NCBI GenBank assembly: GCA_965228045.1 | Contig: OZ245789.1 | Location: forward strand, 4,779,618-4,843,617 | DNA length: 64,000 nucleotides | Reading direction: 5' to 3' | Source of the DNA: JANQEU01 sp965228045 | Lineage (GTDB): Bacteria; Bacteroidota; Bacteroidia; Cytophagales; Cyclobacteriaceae | Shown here: positions 54,139-62,493 of the stretch, piece by piece | How positions within the stretch are numbered: the stretch's first letter is position 1 | How the letters are laid out: every line of letters starts with the position of its first letter | Position numbers and translations under genes: made by a program | The notes under the pieces: model-generated | Seen by the model: only the letters and a program-made list of their open reading frames with translations | The model's database searches: none | Told to the model about the DNA's origin: nothing

Positions 54139-54804
54139 TCAGATTCTTAGGTACTTCATCAAGGCGTCATACCTGTCTAAATCCGGATTGGATTCTTCCG
54201 TATTATTGAATGCGTCAATAAGGGCGTAACCTTTTGATTCAAGAATTTTAGTGAGGTGACTTACTTCTTCCCTATTTATTTTTAGGGTCAACCTTATCCG
54301 CGATGGGTTTCCCGAATCCGTTACAATGTTTGAACTTAGAATTTTGGCGTCCTCTGACTCAATAATCCTGCTGATCTGGGAAAGTGAATAATCCCTAAAT
54401 TCCATGGAAAGGACAAGAATAGCGCCAGGAATATTTACGCTTGATGAATGGGCGAAGGCTTCTACTACATCTTCAATTGATATCACTCCCAGATACTCCT
54501 CAGATTCATCCAATACTGCCACCAGTTTGGTCTCCATTTCATAAGCTCTTTTCAGAACATCATAGTAATGGGTATCCTGTGAAATATAAGAAAGATTCAA
54601 TGCCCCAATATATTCCTGAATGGTAGTGCCTTCACTCGGTCCATCAAGGAGGATGTCTTCGGATAACATCCCCAGAAATTTACCATTTTCGACAACAGGT
54701 AATTGGATCAATCGAAATTCTTCCATCCATGATTTCGCCTGACCCAGTGTGTCTGTGGTTTTGAGTGGGGGTATCAGATAGTTTATAAGATCTCGTGCTG
54801 TCAT
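54139..54804 (-). CDS. CBS-domain protein
   Basis: A 221-residue protein with two CBS motifs: the first around LIQLPVVENGKFLGMLSED (about 32-50) and the second around LVAVLDESEEYLGVISIEDV (about 94-113). The last third resembles an ACT-like domain (about 128-215). CBS pairs bind adenosyl ligands and regulate partners. No partner is obvious. It overlaps the hydrolase gene by four bases. Confidence 0.82.
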   Translation of the reverse strand: MTARDLINYLIPPLKTTDTLGQAKSWMEEFRLIQLPVVENGKFLGMLSEDILLDGPSEGTTIQEYIGALNLSYISQDTHYYDVLKRAYEMETKLVAVLDESEEYLGVISIEDVVEAFAHSSSVNIPGAILVLSMEFRDYSLSQISRIIESEDAKILSSNIVTDSGNPSRIRLTLKINREEVSHLTKILESKGYALIDAFNNTEESNPDLDRYDALMKYLRI

Positions 54805-55562
54805 GCGGCTTTCTCCGTTTCCAGAAATTCACTAACCAAAATATTAAATTTTTCGGGATGTTCCATCATAGGAGCATGACAACATTTGTCGATGAACCTT
54901 AGCTGAGAATGTGGGATCAGACGATTGAACTCATGAGCTACATAAGGAGGTGTTATGGTATCATTAAGCCCCCAAATCAGTAAAGTTGGCACTGATATTT
55001 TAGTGATTTCATCCGCCATATTGTTCCTTTGGGCGGATTTGGCAATAGCCACTATTCTCAGACACTTCTGAATACTATTCGTTGTTTCAAAGACCTCATC
55101 GACCAAGTCCTTTGAGGCTGTTGCGGGATCATAAAAAGTGTATCCGACTCGCTCCTTGATGTACTCGTAACTCCCTCTCTTCGGATAGGACCCGCCCATA
55201 CTGTTTTCAAAGAGTCCGGAACTGCCGGTTAAAATGAGCTTGGAGACATTGGATTCGTTTCGCAGTGTATAAATAAGCGCTACATGCCCACCCAAAGAAT
55301 TGCCCATCAGACTCAGATTTTTCAAATTTTTGAAAGCAATAAAGTTTTCCAGAAATTCTGTCAGTTTTTCCAGACCAGCTTGCTTCACCGGTAAAGTGTA
55401 TATTGGTAAAACCGGAATAATCACCCGGTAGGACGAACTGAATTTATCAACAACAGTTTCCCAATTGCTTAGGGCCCCAAACAAACCATGAAGAAGCACC
55501 AAATTTTCACCTTGTCCCTCATCAATAAACTGGAACCCGTTTTCTTCTTTTACCTGAATCAT
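54801..55562 (-). CDS. alpha/beta hydrolase
   Basis: A 253-residue hydrolase with the oxyanion motif LHGLFGALSNW (24-34), nucleophile Ser89 in MGNSLGG, and likely Asp201 and His229 as the other catalytic residues. It has no signal peptide. Substrate unknown; it sits between cvpA and the CBS gene. Confidence 0.88.
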   Translation of the reverse strand: MIQVKEENGFQFIDEGQGENLVLLHGLFGALSNWETVVDKFSSSYRVIIPVLPIYTLPVKQAGLEKLTEFLENFIAFKNLKNLSLMGNSLGGHVALIYTLRNESNVSKLILTGSSGLFENSMGGSYPKRGSYEYIKERVGYTFYDPATASKDLVDEVFETTNSIQKCLRIVAIAKSAQRNNMADEITKISVPTLLIWGLNDTITPPYVAHEFNRLIPHSQLRFIDKCCHAPMMEHPEKFNILVSEFLETEKAA

Positions 55563-55594
55563 AATATAACCCTAATGTAACAACGATTGATGGA

Positions 55595-56128
55595 CTAAAC
55601 TAATTTCCCATCGCTGTCGAATTTGTCCATGAAGTCGAAAATATCATTAAAAAACGGTAGAATCGAACTTAGAAATGAGAATGTCCCCGGTGCAAAGTCC
55701 CGGATCGGAGAAAACAATCTTGAATCAGCTTCGGTATCGGTCGGAAATTCCAATCCGATACTTTCAAATAACCAGATAAATAAGCTGATAAACATCATCC
55801 ATTTGACCAAAGCAAACAGACTTCCAAGTGAATTGTCAATCCATTTTAGCATGGTAAGATTTATTCCATTCTTTAGGATTTTGGCACCTAAGTTGATCAA
55901 AATCATTGATCCCAGAAAGATGACCACAAACATCCCGACAGAAATGGGCACGTAGTAATCTGAATCCTCAAAAAACCTGGAACTAATAGGAGATGCAAAC
56001 TCTACAGCAAGCAAAATGCCCACAATAAGGCCGATAAGAGAAAATAACTCTACCACGAAACCTCTCAGGAATCCTTTGACCAGAGCAAACAAAAGCACTA
56101 CCCCAATAATAATGTCAATGTAATTCAT
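55595..56128 (-). CDS. cvpA: CvpA-family membrane protein
   Basis: A 177-residue protein with four hydrophobic segments, starting MNYIDIIIGVVLLFALVKG, the CvpA/colicin V production pattern. The gene follows yqeY by three bases. Its biological role is unclear. Confidence 0.85.
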   Translation of the reverse strand: MNYIDIIIGVVLLFALVKGFLRGFVVELFSLIGLIVGILLAVEFASPISSRFFEDSDYYVPISVGMFVVIFLGSMILINLGAKILKNGINLTMLKWIDNSLGSLFALVKWMMFISLFIWLFESIGLEFPTDTEADSRLFSPIRDFAPGTFSFLSSILPFFNDIFDFMDKFDSDGKLV

Positions 56129-56131
56129 CCC

Positions 56132-56584
56132 TTAACTGGAAAGCAATGCCTTTACATGGGTGGAAATGGCCTTACCATCCGCGCGGCCGGCGAGCTGCTT
56201 AGTCGCGGTTCCCATTACTTTACCCATATCCTGAGGTCCAGAGGCTCCTACACTTTTAATAATGTCTGATAACTCCGCTTTCAACTCCTTTTCAGACAAT
56301 TGCTTAGGAAGAAACTCCTCAATCACGGCCAGTTCCTTTTCCTCTACCTCAGCAAGATCCTCGCGTGATTGATCCCGATATACCTGAAGGCTGTCTCTCC
56401 GTTGCTTGGCCGCCTTTGTCAACAATTTGATCTCTGTGTCTTCAGAAATTTCCTCAGATTTTCCCTTCTCGCTTTGCGCTAACAAAATTGAAGATTTGAT
56501 TGCCCGCAGTGCTCTTAACCTATCCTTATCTTTGTTTAGCATGGCCTGCTTAATTTCGGCCTCGACTTTTGATCTTAAACTCAT
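56132..56584 (-). CDS. GatB/YqeY-domain protein
   Basis: A 150-residue helical protein of the YqeY family (LRSKVEAEIKQAMLNKDKDRL at the N-terminus, PKQLSEKELKAEL and MGKVMGTATKQLAGRADGK further on). The domain is the tail of GatB, and the stand-alone form has an uncertain role in tRNA-linked biology. ATG start; a -7 element lies inside the divergent pdxJ gene. Only 38 bases separate the two start codons. Confidence 0.9.
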   Translation of the reverse strand: MSLRSKVEAEIKQAMLNKDKDRLRALRAIKSSILLAQSEKGKSEEISEDTEIKLLTKAAKQRRDSLQVYRDQSREDLAEVEEKELAVIEEFLPKQLSEKELKAELSDIIKSVGASGPQDMGKVMGTATKQLAGRADGKAISTHVKALLSS

Positions 56585-56622
56585 CTCCGATTATTTTATG
56601 GTACAGGATACCTATCAATAAT

Positions 56623-57336
56623 ATGACCAAACTTAGCGTAAACATTAACAAAATTGCAACCTTGCGAAATGCACGTGGTGGTAACAATCCTGATGTCGTA
56701 AGAGTGGCAAGGGACTGTGAGTCTTTTGGTGCCCAGGGAATTACCGTGCATCCCCGACCTGACGAAAGACACATAAGATATCATGATGTGCTTGCTTTAA
56801 AGAAGGTGGTCTCCACAGAATTGAACATAGAAGGATACCCTGATGACAGGTTTATGCAGCTAATTACGGAAGTCAGACCAGAACAGGCCACCCTCGTTCC
56901 GGATCCACCAGATGCTCTGACGTCTAATGCCGGTTGGGATGTATCTGGTAATGAAGACTTTCTAAAGATCAGAATAAACGAGATAAAAGCTTTAGGGATC
57001 AGATGTTCCATTTTTGTGGACACGAATATTGAAAATATTAAGGGCGCAAGGGCCGTGGGAACGGATAGGATAGAATTGTATACGGAACCTTATGCAGTGA
57101 ATTTTGACAGAGACCCGGAAGAAGCAGTCGAACCTTTCAGGGAAGCAGCAGAAATAGCAAGAGAACTTGAATTGGGAATAAATGCCGGGCATGATTTAAG
57201 CCTGGAAAACCTTGGGTTTCTGAAAAAATCGATACCATTTCTGGACGAAGTTTCAATAGGTCACGCCTTGATTTGTGATGCATTATATTATGGACTGGAA
57301 AACACCATTCAACTTTATCTGCAGAAATTAAAATGA
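56623..57336 (+). CDS. pdxJ: pyridoxine 5'-phosphate synthase
   Basis: A 237-residue TIM-barrel enzyme. From the ATG at 56623 the start is LSVNINKIATLRNARGG (4-20), followed by VHPRPDERHIR (42-52, with His43) and Glu70. It condenses DXP and 3-amino-1-hydroxyacetone phosphate into PNP. I reject an upstream in-frame start that would run back over the yqeY 5' end. It overlaps the next hydrolase gene by four bases. Confidence 0.95.
   Translation: MTKLSVNINKIATLRNARGGNNPDVVRVARDCESFGAQGITVHPRPDERHIRYHDVLALKKVVSTELNIEGYPDDRFMQLITEVRPEQATLVPDPPDALTSNAGWDVSGNEDFLKIRINEIKALGIRCSIFVDTNIENIKGARAVGTDRIELYTEPYAVNFDRDPEEAVEPFREAAEIARELELGINAGHDLSLENLGFLKKSIPFLDEVSIGHALICDALYYGLENTIQLYLQKLK
56628..56659 (-). 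promoter_or_regulatory. candidate promoter of yqeY inside pdxJ
   Basis: TAAGTTTG at 56628-56635 (minus strand) is an exact -7 element, with TTG (56657-56659) 21 bases upstream. It overlaps the first codons of the divergent pdxJ gene. The distance to the yqeY ATG is about 40 bases, as for other promoters here. Confidence 0.45.
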
Positions 57337-58094
57337 AATTGAATTTCAAAAAATTAGGCTCAGGAACTCCATTGCTGGTACTACATGGTGTCTTTGGTTC
57401 TTTGGATAATTGGATGACCGTGGGCAGGAAGCTCTCGGAGCAAAATCTTGTTTACCTGATTGATGCCAGAAATCATGGTCAATCACCGCATTCTGACGAT
57501 TTTTCCTTTGAGGTCATGAGTGATGATCTCCATCAGCTCATCCATGATGAAAACATGGGAAAGGTTAACATTCTCGGTCATTCTATGGGTGGTAAAACTG
57601 CCATGACTTTTGCTTGTGCTCATTCAAATTTGGTAGATAAACTGATCGTAGTGGATATCGCTCCTAAACCCTATCCGCCACATCATCAAAAGATTTTCGA
57701 GGCATACAAATCCGTTGATTTAAAAAATATAGTGTCACGTGAGGAGGCGGAAAAGGCAATCCAACCCATAATCCCTGACGTTGGGGTCAGTCAGTTTATC
57801 CTTAAAAACCTGACAAGAGATTCGGACGGAAACTTTAAGTGGAAACTGAATATTAAAGTAATAGAAGAAAAGGTGTCTCAAATCATTGAGGGATTGTCTG
57901 ATGAAAACATTTTCGAAGGTCCAACGCTTTTCATAAGGGGTGAAAATTCTGATTACGTCCTTGATGAAGACAGAGATATGATCAAAAAACATTTTCCGGA
58001 AAGCAATATTGTAACCATCAAGGATGCCGGTCATTGGGTACATGCTGAGAAGCCTGAGGAGCTCCTTACCACGGTCAATCACTTTCTTTTATGA
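57333..58094 (+). CDS. alpha/beta hydrolase, YbfF-like
   Basis: A 253-residue hydrolase with LHGVFGSLDNW (17-27), nucleophile Ser84 in LGHSMGG and catalytic His234 in DAGHWVH. The pattern of YbfF-like esterases with the YLIDARNHGQSPHSDDFS block is clear. Substrate unknown. It is coupled to pdxJ and to the following methylase gene. Confidence 0.9.
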   Translation: MKLNFKKLGSGTPLLVLHGVFGSLDNWMTVGRKLSEQNLVYLIDARNHGQSPHSDDFSFEVMSDDLHQLIHDENMGKVNILGHSMGGKTAMTFACAHSNLVDKLIVVDIAPKPYPPHHQKIFEAYKSVDLKNIVSREEAEKAIQPIIPDVGVSQFILKNLTRDSDGNFKWKLNIKVIEEKVSQIIEGLSDENIFEGPTLFIRGENSDYVLDEDRDMIKKHFPESNIVTIKDAGHWVHAEKPEELLTTVNHFLL

Positions 58095-58795
58095 AAGTCA
58101 GGGAAATTTATTTGATCCCAACTTATCTATCTGAATCCAATGGACCTGGTTTTGTTGCAGATGATGTTAAAAACGAAATCCCCGGAATCACCCATTTTGC
58201 CGTGGAAAACATCCGCAGTGCTCGTAGATATTTGAGTTCCTTAAACCTCGGACTCTCTATTGAATCGCTCCATTTTTATACACTTGACAAAACAAGCACT
58301 TACCAGGATTGTGCTCAAATTATTTTAGATATACAAAATGAAAAAATGGGTGTGATTTCAGAATCCGGCCTACCGGGAATCGCAGATCCCGGATCTATGA
58401 TGGTCAAATATGCCCATGATCATAATATAAATGTCATTCCGCTAACAGGTTCTACTTCGATAATCCTTGCGTTGATTTCTTCTGGATTTAACGGTCAGCA
58501 ATTTACTTTTCACGGATATTTACCCATTGACAAATCCGAAAGAAAAAAGCGCATTCTTTCGCTGGAAAAGGACTGTATGAAAAGTAGCTACACACAGGTT
58601 TTCATGGAGACACCCTATCGAAACCAGTCATTATTTGAAAGTCTTTTAAGCACATTGGATGGCGGAAGTCACCTGTATGTTGGTTTTGATATTACAGGTG
58701 AGAGTAGTTTTTGCAAAACGCTATCTGTAGCAGATTGGAAAAAGAAGCCAATAAAATTGGAAAAGAAGCCAACGATTTTTGCCATTGGTCAATAA
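58091..58795 (+). CDS. tetrapyrrole-methylase-fold SAM methyltransferase (RsmI-like)
   Basis: A 234-residue protein of the tetrapyrrole methylase fold. The SAM region shows ISESGLPGIADPGS (near 103-116), like the SDAGTPxISDPG motif of RsmI. The N-terminus (IYLIPTYL) resembles the family start. RsmI 2'-O-methylates 16S rRNA, but the shortened RsmI-like forms in Bacteroidota are not proven to do so. It overlaps the hydrolase gene by four bases. Confidence 0.8.
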   Translation: MKVREIYLIPTYLSESNGPGFVADDVKNEIPGITHFAVENIRSARRYLSSLNLGLSIESLHFYTLDKTSTYQDCAQIILDIQNEKMGVISESGLPGIADPGSMMVKYAHDHNINVIPLTGSTSIILALISSGFNGQQFTFHGYLPIDKSERKKRILSLEKDCMKSSYTQVFMETPYRNQSLFESLLSTLDGGSHLYVGFDITGESSFCKTLSVADWKKKPIKLEKKPTIFAIGQ

Positions 58796-58830
58796 GTCAT
58801 CGGGAACTTAGGGATAAACCAATAAACTCA

Positions 58831-58838
58831 TAACTTTG
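58831..58838 (+). promoter_or_regulatory. candidate -7 element for metK
   Basis: TAACTTTG exactly matches TAnnTTTG, 30 bases before the metK ATG in a 72-base gap. No SAM riboswitch fits in such a short leader. Confidence 0.45.
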
Positions 58839-58867
58839 CGGCTGTTTCCAAAATCAATAAAAACTTC

Positions 58868-60121
58868 ATGTCATATTTATTTACATCAGAATCCGTATCG
58901 GAAGGTCATCCCGACAAAGTCTCAGATCAAATCTCCGATGCGTTGATCGATCATTTTCTTGCATTTGATCCAAATTCAAAAGTTGCTTGTGAAACACTTG
59001 TAACTACCGGCTTGGTGACATTAGCCGGTGAAGTAAAATCTTCAGCCTATCTGGATGTTCAGGAGATCTCCAGAAAAGTCATTGAAAAAATTGGGTATAC
59101 TAAAAGTGAATACCAGTTTGATTCCAAGTCTTGTGCAGTAATCTCCGCCATTCATGAGCAATCGGAGGACATAAACCGGGGAGTAGACCGGGACGACCCC
59201 GAGCAACAGGGCGCCGGTGATCAGGGTATGATGTTTGGCTATGCTACTGATGAAACGGTCAACTATATGCCTCTGGCACTGGATCTTTCCCACAGAATAT
59301 TAAGGGAATTAGCCGATATAAGGAGAGAAAACAAAGACATCACTTACCTGCGACCTGATGCCAAATCTCAGGTGACCATCGAGTATGATGACGATAATAC
59401 ACCTGTGAGGATTGATGCCATCGTGATCTCAACACAGCATGATGACTTTGATTCGGATGATGACAAAATGTTATCGAAGATCAAGCAGGATATGATCAAT
59501 ATCGTAATTCCAAGGGTAAAGGCTAAGATGTCCCCAGGCATCCAAAAGCTTTTTGGTGACAATATCAAGTACCACATCAACCCTACTGGAAAGTTTGTAA
59601 TTGGTGGACCTCATGGTGACACCGGTCTTACAGGTAGAAAGATTATCGTAGATACTTATGGTGGTAAAGGCGCTCATGGTGGAGGAGCATTTTCAGGTAA
59701 GGATCCTTCAAAGGTTGACAGGTCTGCGGCTTACGCTACCCGTCATATCGCCAAAAATCTGGTAGCTGCCGGTGTAGCCAGCGAAGTACTTGTCCAGGTT
59801 TCATATGCCATTGGTGTGGTAGAACCTATGGGTATTTATGTTTATACATATGGTACATCCAAGGTTGGCCTGAAAGATGGCGAGATTGCTAAGAAAGTAA
59901 GCGAAATCTTTGATATGAGGCCAGCTGCTATCGAGAAGAGGCTTAAGCTCAGAGAACCAATTTACTCTGAAACTGCTGCCTATGGTCACATGGGACGCGA
60001 GCCGGAAACGAAAGAGGTAACGTTCACTTCCGGTAATCAGCGTGTTACGAAAAAAATAGAAACTTTCACCTGGGAGAAGCTTGACTATGTGGACAAGGTG
60101 AAAGAAGCATTTGGAATATAA
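58868..60121 (+). CDS. metK: S-adenosylmethionine synthetase
   Basis: A 417-residue three-domain enzyme. GHPDKVSDQISDA is at 13-25 (His14 at the ATP site), GAGDQGMMFGYA follows, and the phosphate-binding loop GGGAFSGKDPSKVDRS is also present. It makes SAM from methionine and ATP. It is a separate unit with its own promoter element and terminator. Confidence 0.98.
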   Translation: MSYLFTSESVSEGHPDKVSDQISDALIDHFLAFDPNSKVACETLVTTGLVTLAGEVKSSAYLDVQEISRKVIEKIGYTKSEYQFDSKSCAVISAIHEQSEDINRGVDRDDPEQQGAGDQGMMFGYATDETVNYMPLALDLSHRILRELADIRRENKDITYLRPDAKSQVTIEYDDDNTPVRIDAIVISTQHDDFDSDDDKMLSKIKQDMINIVIPRVKAKMSPGIQKLFGDNIKYHINPTGKFVIGGPHGDTGLTGRKIIVDTYGGKGAHGGGAFSGKDPSKVDRSAAYATRHIAKNLVAAGVASEVLVQVSYAIGVVEPMGIYVYTYGTSKVGLKDGEIAKKVSEIFDMRPAAIEKRLKLREPIYSETAAYGHMGREPETKEVTFTSGNQRVTKKIETFTWEKLDYVDKVKEAFGI

Positions 60122-60143
60122 TCTGACAAAATTTGGTTATAAG

Positions 60144-60180
60144 AATTCCTCGTGGATATGTTTCTGCGGGGAATTTTTGT
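60144..60180 (+). terminator. intrinsic terminator after metK
   Basis: Arms AATTCCTCG (60144-60152) and CGGGGAATT (60167-60175) pair with one G-T wobble over a 14-base loop, followed by TTTTTGTTTTTATT. It ends the metK unit. Confidence 0.75.
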
Positions 60181-60252
60181 TTTTATTCAAATCCACACCT
60201 GATCAGAAGCTCCTCCTAAATTGAAAAGTGGAACTCATTTCCATTTTGTGAA

Positions 60253-60360
60253 TCACCATTTTTTTAGATGGTTTCCCGGCCGGTATGTAACAAGAACGAG
60301 AATTCCAAAAATGGAAAGAATGGATATCATTAAAATCGTTACCTGTTTGATACTTTTCAT
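60253..60360 (-). CDS. small single-span membrane peptide
   Basis: A 35-residue open frame starting MKSIKQ, with a strong hydrophobic run (about 7-25, ILMISILSIFGILVLV) and a basic end (HLKKW). It begins 11 bases after the stop of the S74-like gene on the same strand, so it could be co-transcribed. No clear ribosome-binding site is visible. It is too short for certainty. Confidence 0.4.
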   Translation of the reverse strand: MKSIKQVTILMISILSIFGILVLVTYRPGNHLKKW

Positions 60361-60371
60361 AATTGCGTGAT

Positions 60372-60782
60372 CTAATTGTTCTTTTCAAGTTCTGAAATTC
60401 TGATCTCCAATAACTGCATCCGAATTAACTCGTTTCTTAGGTCCATATTGTTTGCTTTTGTCTTATTTAATTCAATCTGGGTTAATTCCAATTTCGTATT
60501 TAGTTCGGAGATTGCTTTTACCAGGTATGGAACCAGAAACTGATTGTTGTGATTAATCTTTCCCTCTGCCTGATCTTGCAATCCGGGAAATTGTTTTTCA
60601 AGACTCTCTGTGCTCAAACCTGAAGTAAGATTTTGAGGTTCAACCAATTCTAGTCTTTCATAAGGTTCCAATTGAATAACTCGATTTAGACTGTTTTCGA
60701 TTGGCTTATAATCCGATTGTGCATATAAAATACTAGGTGTGAAAACAGTGAGCCATCCACCAAGTCTTAGTAATATTCTCAT
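60372..60782 (-). CDS. secreted S74 (tail-fibre chaperone)-like protein
   Basis: A 136-residue protein from the ATG at 60782, which lies 21 bases after an exact -7 element. A signal peptide ends near YAQ (about 22). The mature part starts SDYKPIEN (23-30), then NRVIQLEPYERLE, LEKQFPGLQDQAEGKI and FLVPYLVKAISELNTKLE, and ends in a long coiled-coil helix (about 88-134). This order resembles the C-terminal intramolecular chaperone (peptidase S74) of phage tail spikes. There is no fibre part in front. Similarity is judged by eye, so it could instead be an unrelated envelope protein. Confidence 0.5.
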   Translation of the reverse strand: MRILLRLGGWLTVFTPSILYAQSDYKPIENSLNRVIQLEPYERLELVEPQNLTSGLSTESLEKQFPGLQDQAEGKINHNNQFLVPYLVKAISELNTKLELTQIELNKTKANNMDLRNELIRMQLLEIRISELEKNN

Positions 60783-60802
60783 AACTGTAGCTGTTCTTTC
60801 CA

Positions 60803-60810
60803 CAAAAGTA
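60803..60810 (-). promoter_or_regulatory. candidate -7 element of the S74-like gene
   Basis: TACTTTTG on the minus strand exactly fits TAnnTTTG, 20 bases before the ATG at 60782. It overlaps an upstream in-frame GTG at 60803, which argues for the ATG start. Confidence 0.45.
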
Positions 60811-60883
60811 TGACTAATCAGAAATGTTTCTCTGGCTTAACGGTCTACAAAGTGTCTACGAAAATAGAAATGGCGTTTGATTC

Positions 60884-61519
60884 CTAAAAAATCCGGTATG
60901 TCAGCAGCTGCTCGATGAATTCTTTTCCTGCAGAGGGATAAACGGCCAGACTGAAGATGATGCCATAAATGGCTCCGAAAAGGTGTGCCTCGTGGTTAAT
61001 ATTGTCGCTCATGCTTCTGCCCTGCGTGTAGGAGTAAATCACGTAAATTGTTCCTAAAATAAAACCAGGTAAGCACAGAATGGCAAACAGACAAATAGGC
61101 TGCAGTGGAAAGTAAAGAATGCTGCTAAATACCATTGCTGAGACCGCACCGGAGGCTCCCAGTGAATTATAATTTGGATTGTCCTTATACTTCCATGCGA
61201 CAGAAATGTCCGAAACTACCAAAGAAGACAGGAAAAATAGAATATACACCCAGGTGCCGGTACCAGGACCCAACCTGTATTGAAAAACCTGCTCTGTCAG
61301 GCCCCCAAAAAAATAGAAAGTGAACATATTGAACCCCAGATGGACATATCCTGAGTGGATAAAACCTGAGGTAATAAATCGCCAATATTCGTTTCGATGA
61401 AATACCTGATATGGATTCATCATAAGTTTGAAGTATACGGTCTGATTGCGCCAGGCGTAGAAACTAACACCTACAATCGTTATTATTAGTATTAGTGAAA
61501 CTGACAATCCCCCACCCAT
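60884..61519 (-). CDS. rhomboid-family intramembrane serine protease
   Basis: A 211-residue membrane protein with about six hydrophobic helices. The catalytic pair is Ser123 in GASGA and His179 in EAHLFGA; the HxxxN motif is His60-x3-Asn64 (HLGFNMF). This is the full bacterial rhomboid set. It cleaves membrane-anchored substrates, none known here. It overlaps the polyprenyl synthase stop by one base. Confidence 0.9.
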   Translation of the reverse strand: MGGGLSVSLILIITIVGVSFYAWRNQTVYFKLMMNPYQVFHRNEYWRFITSGFIHSGYVHLGFNMFTFYFFGGLTEQVFQYRLGPGTGTWVYILFFLSSLVVSDISVAWKYKDNPNYNSLGASGAVSAMVFSSILYFPLQPICLFAILCLPGFILGTIYVIYSYTQGRSMSDNINHEAHLFGAIYGIIFSLAVYPSAGKEFIEQLLTYRIF

Positions 61520-62487
61520 TACTTTTCCCGATTTACGATCTTTTCTACGAAATTCTTTAGCTCTTCTCTCATTTCAGCGTCCCCTTCAAGCACTTCCAAT
61601 TGGTCCATCGCTTTTTGAAAATAATCGGCCATTTTCATTTTGGTAAGGTTTGATATACCAATTTCCTCATAAATCTCAGTTACTCCTTTTACCTTTTCCT
61701 CCGGATTAAAATCCTTTGCATTGATCCAGTGCTTCAATTTTTCCGCACTCTCTCCGGAAGCCATTTCCAGCGCATTGATTAGTAAATAGGTCTTTTTATT
61801 TGAAATGATATCCCCACCGACCTGTTTGCCAAATTTATCTTTATCACCGAACACGTCCAGATAATCATCCATCAATTGAAAACCTAATCCAAGCAGTTCT
61901 CCAATCTGATAGTATTGGTCTGACACTCCCCTGGGTTTACCCGCCAGAATTGCACCAAGTTCTAAAGAAAAGCCAATTAATACAGCTGTCTTTAGACGGA
62001 TCATCTCGATGTAATCTTTTTCAGATACATCGTTTCGATCCTCAAAATCCATGTCAATCTGCTGGCCCTCACATACTTCAATAGCTATCTGGTTAAACCT
62101 GGAAATTATTTTGGCTACAAGACTTTGATCTGCTTTGAGCAACAAATCATACACTTTTACCAACATCACATCACCACTCAGGATGGCTACGGCCGAATTC
62201 CATTTCTCATGAACCGTCGGCTTACCTCGCCTTAATGGTGCCTCGTCCATAATGTCATCGTGCATCAATGTGAAATTGTGAAACACCTCCACGGCCAAGG
62301 CCACATCTAGCACCTTTTCGACATCTTGTTTGGTAATGCTATAAGACAATAATGTGAGTAATGGTCGAAGTTTCTTACCTCCGAGCGATAAGATGTAGGT
62401 TACAGGATCGTATAGATTTTTAGGCTCCGACTTAATTCCTATGTTTTCAATTCCCCGGGATAATAGTTCCTGATATTTTTGAATCAT
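61519..62487 (-). CDS. trans-polyprenyl diphosphate synthase
   Basis: A 322-residue all-helical isoprenyl synthase. The two aspartate-rich motifs are DDIMD (77-81) and DDYLD (207-211), and GGKKLRPLL (36-44) binds the diphosphate. It extends IPP onto an allylic starter. Chain length cannot be told from motifs alone; octaprenyl or geranylgeranyl products are both possible. It follows the RNase R gene after six bases. Confidence 0.9.
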   Translation of the reverse strand: MIQKYQELLSRGIENIGIKSEPKNLYDPVTYILSLGGKKLRPLLTLLSYSITKQDVEKVLDVALAVEVFHNFTLMHDDIMDEAPLRRGKPTVHEKWNSAVAILSGDVMLVKVYDLLLKADQSLVAKIISRFNQIAIEVCEGQQIDMDFEDRNDVSEKDYIEMIRLKTAVLIGFSLELGAILAGKPRGVSDQYYQIGELLGLGFQLMDDYLDVFGDKDKFGKQVGGDIISNKKTYLLINALEMASGESAEKLKHWINAKDFNPEEKVKGVTEIYEEIGISNLTKMKMADYFQKAMDQLEVLEGDAEMREELKNFVEKIVNREK

Positions 62488-62493
62488 TTTAGT

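Noticed and set aside
58739..58780. Short direct repeat near the end of the RsmI-like gene
   Set aside because: It is a chance repeat of lysine-rich codons (KKKP/EKKP) within the coding frame.
58796..58867. SAM riboswitch before metK
   Set aside because: The gap is only 72 bases, with no paired helices or K-turn pattern; a plain promoter element explains it.
60203..60388. Sixty-one-residue frame on the minus strand downstream of the S74-like gene
   Set aside because: It has no hydrophobic or domain pattern and overlaps a more credible 35-residue membrane peptide in another frame.
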